Positions 1 through 6,101 of a DNA stretch of 8,705 bases are shown in pieces. Position 1 is the first letter of the stretch; each line of letters begins with the position of its first letter. Below the pieces are notes generated by a model. It was not told where the DNA came from. It searched no databases and saw nothing but the letters and a program-made list of their open reading frames with translations. This stretch comes from Acidobacteriaceae bacterium (GTDB lineage: Bacteria; Acidobacteriota; Terriglobia; Terriglobales; Acidobacteriaceae). The stretch lies in the NCBI GenBank assembly GCA_009781125.1, contig WQYS01000084.1, positions 1 through 8,705 on the forward strand, in the 5' to 3' direction. The translations under genes and the position numbers were made by a program.

Positions 1-17
1 AAGGACCTGCTTTTCTC
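1..17 (+). repeat. Probable fragment of dispersed REP-like repeat
   Basis: The bases GGACCTGCTTTTCTC match the tail of the repeat found on the minus strand at 6090-6052, which ends in AAACCTGCTTTTTACTC. The ten bases ACCTGCTTTT are identical. The 5' part, where the CATT and palindromic core would be, lies outside the window, so membership rests on a short match. Confidence 0.4.
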
Positions 18-106
18 TCTTCAGCCAAAGATGTCCCCCCCCCGGGATTGCGACGCTATAGCATTTTGACATTTACCGTAGAGTGGTTTGTGGCGTAATA
101 CCCAAA
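1..106. other. Gene-free left edge with C9 tract
   Basis: I find no supportable gene here. The first 17 bases look like the tail of a dispersed palindromic repeat (see the separate entry). Nine consecutive C (35-43) followed by GGG form a homopolymer tract. A perfect TTGACA lies at 66-71, but no good -10 box sits 16-18 nt downstream; the nearest candidate, TAATAC at 96, is about 24 nt away. I therefore do not call a promoter. Confidence 0.6.
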
Positions 107-191
107 AGCGCCAAAGGCGCTATCTATACCAGCCTGGGGCGAAGCCCCAGGAAAGATGCGCCAACACGATTAAAGGGCTGAAGGCCCGCTC
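107..191 (+). repeat. Left inverted arm of the RAYT unit (three hairpins)
   Basis: In order: a 6-bp stem with AAA loop at 107-121, an 8-bp perfect stem with GAA loop at 133-151, and a 4-bp GGGC/GCCC stem at 175-187. The inverted copy is at 650-738. Between the middle and inner hairpins the two arms are only loosely alike. The inner hairpin ends one base before a TATAAT box at 192-197, so anything bound to this arm would touch the transposase promoter. Confidence 0.8.
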
Positions 192-197
192 TATAAT
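192..197 (+). promoter_or_regulatory. Candidate -10 box of RAYT; leaderless start likely
   Basis: A perfect TATAAT lies 7 nt before the ATG at 205, and no Shine-Dalgarno is present. With transcription normally starting about 6-8 nt after a -10 box, the mRNA would begin at or beside the A of the ATG. The -35 region (about 169-174, ATTAAA) is a poor match and lies in the repeat arm. This is inferred from sequence only. Confidence 0.45.
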
Positions 198-204
198 CGA
201 CGCC

Positions 205-678
205 ATGCCTGAATCTCTCTCGTTCGTCCTGGTCCACCTTGTTTTCAGCACAAAAGACCGGCGGCCTGTCCTTGATGTTGCCATTCAGCCTGCTCTTCAT
301 GCGTATCTGGCAACGGTTGCGCGAAATTTGAAATGCGAATGTTACCGGGTGAGCGGAATGGCAGATCATGTCCATCTTGCCGTTCGTCTGTCCCGCACGC
401 TAAATCTGTCGGAGCTGGTTGAGAGGTTGAAAACATCTTCATCAAAATGGCTGAAAGCGCAATCGCCCCAATTGACGAAGTTTGAATGGCAACGTGGATA
501 CGGCGCGTTCTCCGCTGGACCAACGAATTTGGATGCATTGGTTCATTACATTGATAACCAGGAAACGCACCATCGCAAGGTGTCGTTTCAGGACGAATTA
601 CGAACGTTTCTCCGGAAATACGGAATCGAATTTAATGAGACATCGGATGGAGCGGGCCTTCAGCCCTTTAATAATTAA
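205..678 (+). CDS. REP-associated tyrosine transposase (IS200/Y1_Tnp family)
   Basis: This is a 157-residue HUH single-strand transposase, a family that cuts and rejoins DNA at palindromic REP hairpins through a covalent tyrosine link. The metal-binding HUH motif is His55-Val-His57 in DHVHLAV, and the likely nucleophile is Tyr115 in HYIDNQE. The RAYT signature WQRGYGAFS is at 95-103, and the HHRK/FQDEL block follows the tyrosine. Length fits the family (about 150). I start at 205 because the open frame upstream, back to 88, is repeat-arm sequence, the conserved region begins at residue 5 or so, and a -10 box sits just before it. All visible catalytic residues are intact. The C-terminus is odd: residues 149-157 are encoded by the right repeat arm, replacing the ERYxW-type ending usual in relatives. 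Composition is visibly more AT-rich than in the neighbouring genes, which fits acquisition by transfer. It lies alone between its palindromes. Confidence 0.88.
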   Translation: MPESLSFVLVHLVFSTKDRRPVLDVAIQPALHAYLATVARNLKCECYRVSGMADHVHLAVRLSRTLNLSELVERLKTSSSKWLKAQSPQLTKFEWQRGYGAFSAGPTNLDALVHYIDNQETHHRKVSFQDELRTFLRKYGIEFNETSDGAGLQPFNN

Positions 679-738
679 TTAGGCAACTTTACCTGGGGCT
701 TCGCCCCAGGCTGGTATTGATTGCGCCGTTGGCGCAAT
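650..738 (-). repeat. Right inverted arm of the RAYT unit (three hairpins)
   Basis: This is the inverted copy of 107-191. The hairpins are at 654-666, 692-710 (8-bp perfect stem, TTC loop) and 720-738 (8-bp perfect stem ATTGCGCC/GGCGCAAT, GTT loop). The arm begins inside the transposase coding region and contains its TAA stop at 676-678. The middle hairpin, 14 nt after the stop, could also slow transcription, but no T-run follows it, so I do not call a terminator. Confidence 0.8.
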
Positions 739-784
739 TCCATTTACACCTGGAACTTTTTACCTCCATCCGCGTCGAAATCAT

Positions 785-802
785 CATGGGACGAAGCCCA
801 TG
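785..802 (+). repeat. Related palindrome upstream of the exported-protein gene
   Basis: CATGGG-ACGAAG-CCCATG is a perfect 6-bp stem with a 6-nt loop. Its core, GGG-(A)CGAAG-CCC, resembles the middle hairpin of the RAYT arms (GGGGCGAAGCCCC), so it may be a diverged REP of the same family. It lies 48 nt before the next start codon. Confidence 0.4.
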
Positions 803-849
803 TACTCTTGGGTTATGAGCAGTCTCTCGCAAAGGAGCCGAAAACTCGA

Positions 850-1701
850 ATGAAGCGCCTGACCCTATGGATCCTATGCCTGCTTAGTCTTTCCATGCTG
901 GCCTCCGCGCAGGCCCGCGAGATTCCCAGCGCGCAATCCTCCGCCACCGGCGATGTGGAGCAGCGCGGACGCGCTCTGCTCGACCAGATGGTTCAGGCTC
1001 TGGGCGGCGACGCCTGGCTCAATCGCCGCGACATGGAGTCCTCGGGACGCACCGCCACCTTCTTCCACAACCAGCCGAACGAGTGGGTGATCTACTTCGA
1101 CTCGTGGCATCGCTTTTCTGCCTCGGGGCAGCCCGAGGCCGAGCGCGTCGGCTTCCTTACCGACCGCGCCCTGAACATGTTCGTACCCTCCGGTAAGAAG
1201 ATCGACGTGGTGCAGATATGGACTCCCACCGCCGGATACGAGGTCACCTACAAGGGCCGCGTCGCGCTGCCTAAGGACCAGGTCGCCGACGCCATTCGCC
1301 GCCGGAACCACTCCGTGGAGGCGGTCGTCCACACCTGGCTCAAGACGCCGGGCGTCATGATTATCTCCGAAGGCCAGTCGATGGTCATGCGCCGCGTCGC
1401 CGATAAGGTCACCCTGCTGCTGCCCACCAACGACGCCGTGACGCTCGAACTCGACGCCGCCACCCACCTGCCCATGCGCCGCACCTTTGAGTGGCGAAAC
1501 GAGCAGTTCAAGGACCACGACGAGGACGTCGAGGAGTACGACGACTACCACACCGTCCAGGGCTTGCCGACCGCCTTCATCACCACCCGCTACCGCAACG
1601 GCGACATGGTCAACCAGCGCTTCCTGACCAGCGTCCAGTACAACCAGGAGGTTGCAGGCGATATGTTCGACCCCGATCACGTTGTGCTGAAGAAAAAGTA
1701 G
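850..1701 (+). CDS. Exported LolA/LolB-like protein of unknown function
   Basis: A 283-residue secreted protein. Residues 1-20 or 1-22 form a clear Sec signal peptide (Lys-Arg, a Leu-rich core, then LASAQA), with cleavage after ASA or AQA; no Cys follows, so it is not a lipoprotein. The mature part starts with a helix typical of lipid-carrier-like proteins (residues 38-52, ending in ALGG). It continues as alternating strands and ends with the pattern TLELDAATHLPMR ... VQGLPTAFI ... NGD ... V..N....DMFDP (about 198-275), which recalls the LolA/LolB and outer-membrane-lipoprotein-sorting fold. A carrier role in the periplasm is only inferred. An acidic patch lies at 222-232 and the protein ends in three Lys. 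I chose ATG 850 because the signal peptide begins there and AAAGGAG (831-837) lies 12 nt upstream; the open frame back to 721 encodes repeat sequence. It is followed by 81 nt and then fabZ on the same strand, but a strong hairpin and a separate fabZ promoter candidate lie between. Confidence 0.75.
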   Translation: MKRLTLWILCLLSLSMLASAQAREIPSAQSSATGDVEQRGRALLDQMVQALGGDAWLNRRDMESSGRTATFFHNQPNEWVIYFDSWHRFSASGQPEAERVGFLTDRALNMFVPSGKKIDVVQIWTPTAGYEVTYKGRVALPKDQVADAIRRRNHSVEAVVHTWLKTPGVMIISEGQSMVMRRVADKVTLLLPTNDAVTLELDAATHLPMRRTFEWRNEQFKDHDEDVEEYDDYHTVQGLPTAFITTRYRNGDMVNQRFLTSVQYNQEVAGDMFDPDHVVLKKK

Positions 1702-1715
1702 CAACCATCAACAGC

Positions 1716-1765
1716 AAAAAGCCGATTCCTCCGGTCGCCGCGGCGACCTGCGGAATGACCAGGGG
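1716..1765 (-). repeat. REP-like palindrome between the exported-protein gene and fabZ
   Basis: Bases 1725-1756 form a 32-nt inverted repeat with only two mismatched pairs; its core GGTCGCCGCGGCGACC (1733-1748) is a perfect palindrome. Read on the minus strand, the whole element runs CCCCTGGTCATTCCG, stem, GGAAT, CGGCTTTTT. That is the same plan as the element at 6090-6052 (CCCCTCGTCATTTCG ... GAGAA ... CTGCTTTTT). The five T after the stem occur only on the minus strand, where no gene ends. It could therefore stop antisense transcription, while on the plus strand it is just a strong hairpin. Confidence 0.65.
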
Positions 1766-1767
1766 TT

Positions 1768-1773
1768 TATACT
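1768..1773 (+). promoter_or_regulatory. Candidate -10 box of the fabZ-lpxA-lpxI operon
   Basis: TATACT (5 of 6 to consensus) lies 9 nt before the fabZ ATG, and there is no Shine-Dalgarno at normal spacing (AGGGG at 1761 is about 17 nt away). Transcription from here would start at about 1780-1782, giving an essentially leaderless mRNA. The -35 region (about 1744-1749, GCGACC) is weak and falls inside the REP-like palindrome. Confidence 0.35.
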
Positions 1774-1788
1774 CATGTCTACATGAGT
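1771..1788. promoter_or_regulatory. Perfect inverted repeat over the fabZ start codon
   Basis: ACTCATGT-CT-ACATGAGT has two perfect 8-base arms; the right arm contains the ATG (1783-1785), and the left arm begins inside the candidate -10 box. It could be an operator for a dimeric regulator, or, if the mRNA starts further upstream, a hairpin hiding the start codon. I do not recognise it as a known FadR, FabR or FapR site. Confidence 0.35.
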
Positions 1789-2289
1789 GAATCGACCCCA
1801 ACCCTCGCCCCCCCTGCGGAAGCTCCGGCGGAGCACCGAATCGTGGACATTCTTGAGATCATGTCCATCCTTCCGCACCGCTATCCGTTCCTGCTCATCG
1901 ACCGCATCGTCGAGATCGAGCGTAAGCAGCGCGTGGTCGCCATCAAGAACGTCACCTTCAACGAGCCGCAGTTTACGGGGCATTTTCCGGACTTCCCCAT
2001 CATGCCCGGCGTGCTGATTATTGAGGCCATCGCACAGGCCGGCGGCGCTCTGCTGCTGACCGAGATCCCCGACCGCGACAGCAAGCTGATGCTCTTCACC
2101 GGCATCGACAACGCCAAGTTCCGCCGCCCGGTGGTGCCCGGCGACCAGGTGCGCATCGAGGTGAAGGTGCTGAACTGGCGCACCACCGCCGTCAAGATGG
2201 TCGGAACAGCCACCGTAGACGGCAAGCTCGCCTGCGAAGCTACGCTGATGTGCGCCGTCACCACGCGCAAAAAGCCTGAGGCCGTGTAA
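1783..2289 (+). CDS. fabZ: 3-hydroxyacyl-[acyl-carrier-protein] dehydratase FabZ
   Basis: FabZ dehydrates (3R)-hydroxyacyl-ACP to trans-2-enoyl-ACP in cytosolic type II fatty acid synthesis. The hot-dog fold is complete in 168 residues. LPHRYPFLLIDR is at 30-41, the catalytic His67 is in GHFP, and the catalytic Glu81 is in PGVLIIEAIAQ; GIDNAKFRRPVVPGD (107-121) and CEATLMCA (151-158) follow. The family is usually 140-160 residues; the extra length is a Pro/Ala-rich N-terminal tail of about 18 residues before HRIVDILEI. ATG 1783 is the first start after an in-frame stop at 1756; a start at Met27 would lose the conserved lead-in helix. It is the first gene of the fabZ-lpxA-lpxI operon. FabZ and LpxA compete for the same hydroxyacyl-ACP, which explains their common pairing. 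The start is covered by an inverted repeat and preceded closely by a -10-like box. The call is firm. Confidence 0.96.
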   Translation: MSESTPTLAPPAEAPAEHRIVDILEIMSILPHRYPFLLIDRIVEIERKQRVVAIKNVTFNEPQFTGHFPDFPIMPGVLIIEAIAQAGGALLLTEIPDRDSKLMLFTGIDNAKFRRPVVPGDQVRIEVKVLNWRTTAVKMVGTATVDGKLACEATLMCAVTTRKKPEAV

Positions 2290-2291
2290 GA

Positions 2292-3077
2292 GTGAGCATC
2301 CATCCGACGGCGATCGTCGCTGCTGGCGCGCAGATTCCCGAGAGCTGCTCGGTTGGCCCCTACTGCACCATCGGCCCGGAGGTGGTCCTCGGCGAAGAGT
2401 GCGAGCTGGTCTCGCACGTGGTGCTGGACGGCCACCTGACCATGGGACGTAACAATCGCGTCTTCTCGTTTGCGTGCCTGGGCATCGCTCCGCAGGACCT
2501 CAAGTACCGCGGCGAGCCGACGGCGGTTGAGATCGGCGACCAGAACACGATTCGCGAGTACGTCACCATCTCTCGCGGCACCACCGGTGGCGGCGGCGTC
2601 ACCCGCCTCGGTTCGGGCTGCCTGCTGATGGCTTACGTGCACGTCGGCCACGACTCGCAGGTCGGCAACGGCTGCATCCTGGCCAACGCCGCTACGCTCG
2701 CCGGTCACGTCACCATCGAAGATTACGTCACCCTGGGAGCGTTCAGTCCGGTGCACCAGTTCTGCACCGTCGGCAGATACGGCTTCATTGGCGGCGGCTC
2801 AATCATCACCAAGGACGTGCTTCCCTACTCGCTCACCAGCGCGGAACGCGACAACCGCGCTTACAGCATCAACAAGATCGGCCTGGAGCGCAAAGGCTTC
2901 ACACGCGAGGAGATCAAGCAGCTCCGCGAAGCCTACCGTCTGCTGCTGAGCTCGAAGCTCAACACCTCGGACGCGCTGGCCGCTATCCGCGAGAAGATCG
3001 CCTCCGGCGAGTTCGGCGAAAAGGTGGAGTATCTGGCCGACTTCATCGCCCGCAGCCAGCGCGGCATCATCAAGTAG
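2292..3077 (+). CDS. lpxA: UDP-N-acetylglucosamine O-acyltransferase LpxA
   Basis: LpxA makes the first step of lipid A synthesis, moving a 3-hydroxyacyl chain from ACP to the 3-OH of UDP-GlcNAc in the cytosol; the enzyme is a trimer. The 261 residues (E. coli has 262) begin with left-handed beta-helix hexapeptide repeats from HPTAIVA to about residue 180, followed by a helical C-terminal domain (about 191-261). By alignment from memory with the E. coli protein, the catalytic base His125 is His120 here (HVGHD), and His144 and His160 are His139 and His155. The acyl-length ruler Gly173 matches Gly168, which favours a long chain (C14-like) over C10. GTG 2292 starts 2 nt after the fabZ stop; there is no strong Shine-Dalgarno, so translation is probably coupled to fabZ. 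The call is firm; the chain length is an inference. Confidence 0.96.
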   Translation: MSIHPTAIVAAGAQIPESCSVGPYCTIGPEVVLGEECELVSHVVLDGHLTMGRNNRVFSFACLGIAPQDLKYRGEPTAVEIGDQNTIREYVTISRGTTGGGGVTRLGSGCLLMAYVHVGHDSQVGNGCILANAATLAGHVTIEDYVTLGAFSPVHQFCTVGRYGFIGGGSIITKDVLPYSLTSAERDNRAYSINKIGLERKGFTREEIKQLREAYRLLLSSKLNTSDALAAIREKIASGEFGEKVEYLADFIARSQRGIIK

Positions 3078-3079
3078 TC

Positions 3080-6036
<2,957 letters not shown>

Positions 6037-6051
6037 AGAGCCACTCAGAGT

Positions 6052-6090
6052 AAAAAGCAGGTTTCTCACTACGCTCGAAATGACGAGGGG
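6052..6090 (-). repeat. REP-like element between ppc and ligA
   Basis: On the minus strand it reads CCCCTCGTCATTTCG, a weak imperfect hairpin (TTTC/GAAA outer pairs), then ACCTGCTTTTT. It shares its head (CCCCT-GTCATT-CG) and T-rich tail (GCTTTTT) with the element at 1765-1716, while the middle differs. It begins 12 nt after the ppc stop in the direction of transcription. The hairpin followed by a T-run could thus serve as a weak terminator for ppc, but the stem is too poor to call one. Confidence 0.6.
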
Positions 6091-6101
6091 AAGCGGAGGC
6101 A

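Larger units (their letters stand above)
107..738. mobile_element. REP/RAYT unit: transposase flanked by nested palindromic inverted arms
   Basis: A Y1-type transposase gene lies between two arms that are inverted copies of each other. The left arm (107-191) and right arm (650-738) carry three hairpins in mirror order. The outer pair has GCGCC/GGCGC stems (107-121, 720-738). The middle pair is CCTGGGGCGAAGCCCCAGG (133-151; inverted at 692-710). The inner pair has GGGC/GCCC stems (175-187, 654-666). Over 108-151 versus 735-692 I count 44 bases with 3 mismatches; over 169-191 versus 672-650, 23 bases match exactly. This is the layout known for REP-associated tyrosine transposases with their cognate REP palindromes. 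No target-site duplication is visible, as expected for HUH enzymes. Whether the unit moves as a whole or serves dispersed REPs cannot be told from one locus. Confidence 0.8.

Noticed and set aside
66..100. Promoter from the perfect TTGACA at 66
   Set aside because: No acceptable -10 box occurs 16-18 nt downstream, and the RAYT has a better candidate at 192.
88..204. Longer N-terminus for the transposase
   Set aside because: The extra 39 codons are repeat-arm palindromes, and family similarity begins only after the ATG at 205.
692..710. Rho-independent terminator after the transposase
   Set aside because: The hairpin is strong but no T-run follows; it is better explained as a REP palindrome.
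107..738. CRISPR-like or direct-repeat array
   Set aside because: The repeats are inverted, differ from one another and flank a transposase; there are no regularly spaced direct repeats.
721..849. Longer N-terminus for the exported protein
   Set aside because: It would start in the right repeat arm and bury the signal peptide 43 residues inside the protein.
874..1704. 276-residue open frame on the minus strand
   Set aside because: It mirrors the exported-protein gene in GC-rich DNA; it is rich in Val, Gly, Ala and His with no recognisable domain.
1881..2756. 291-residue minus-strand open frame across fabZ and lpxA
   Set aside because: It is antisense to two firmly identified genes and has no domain resemblance.
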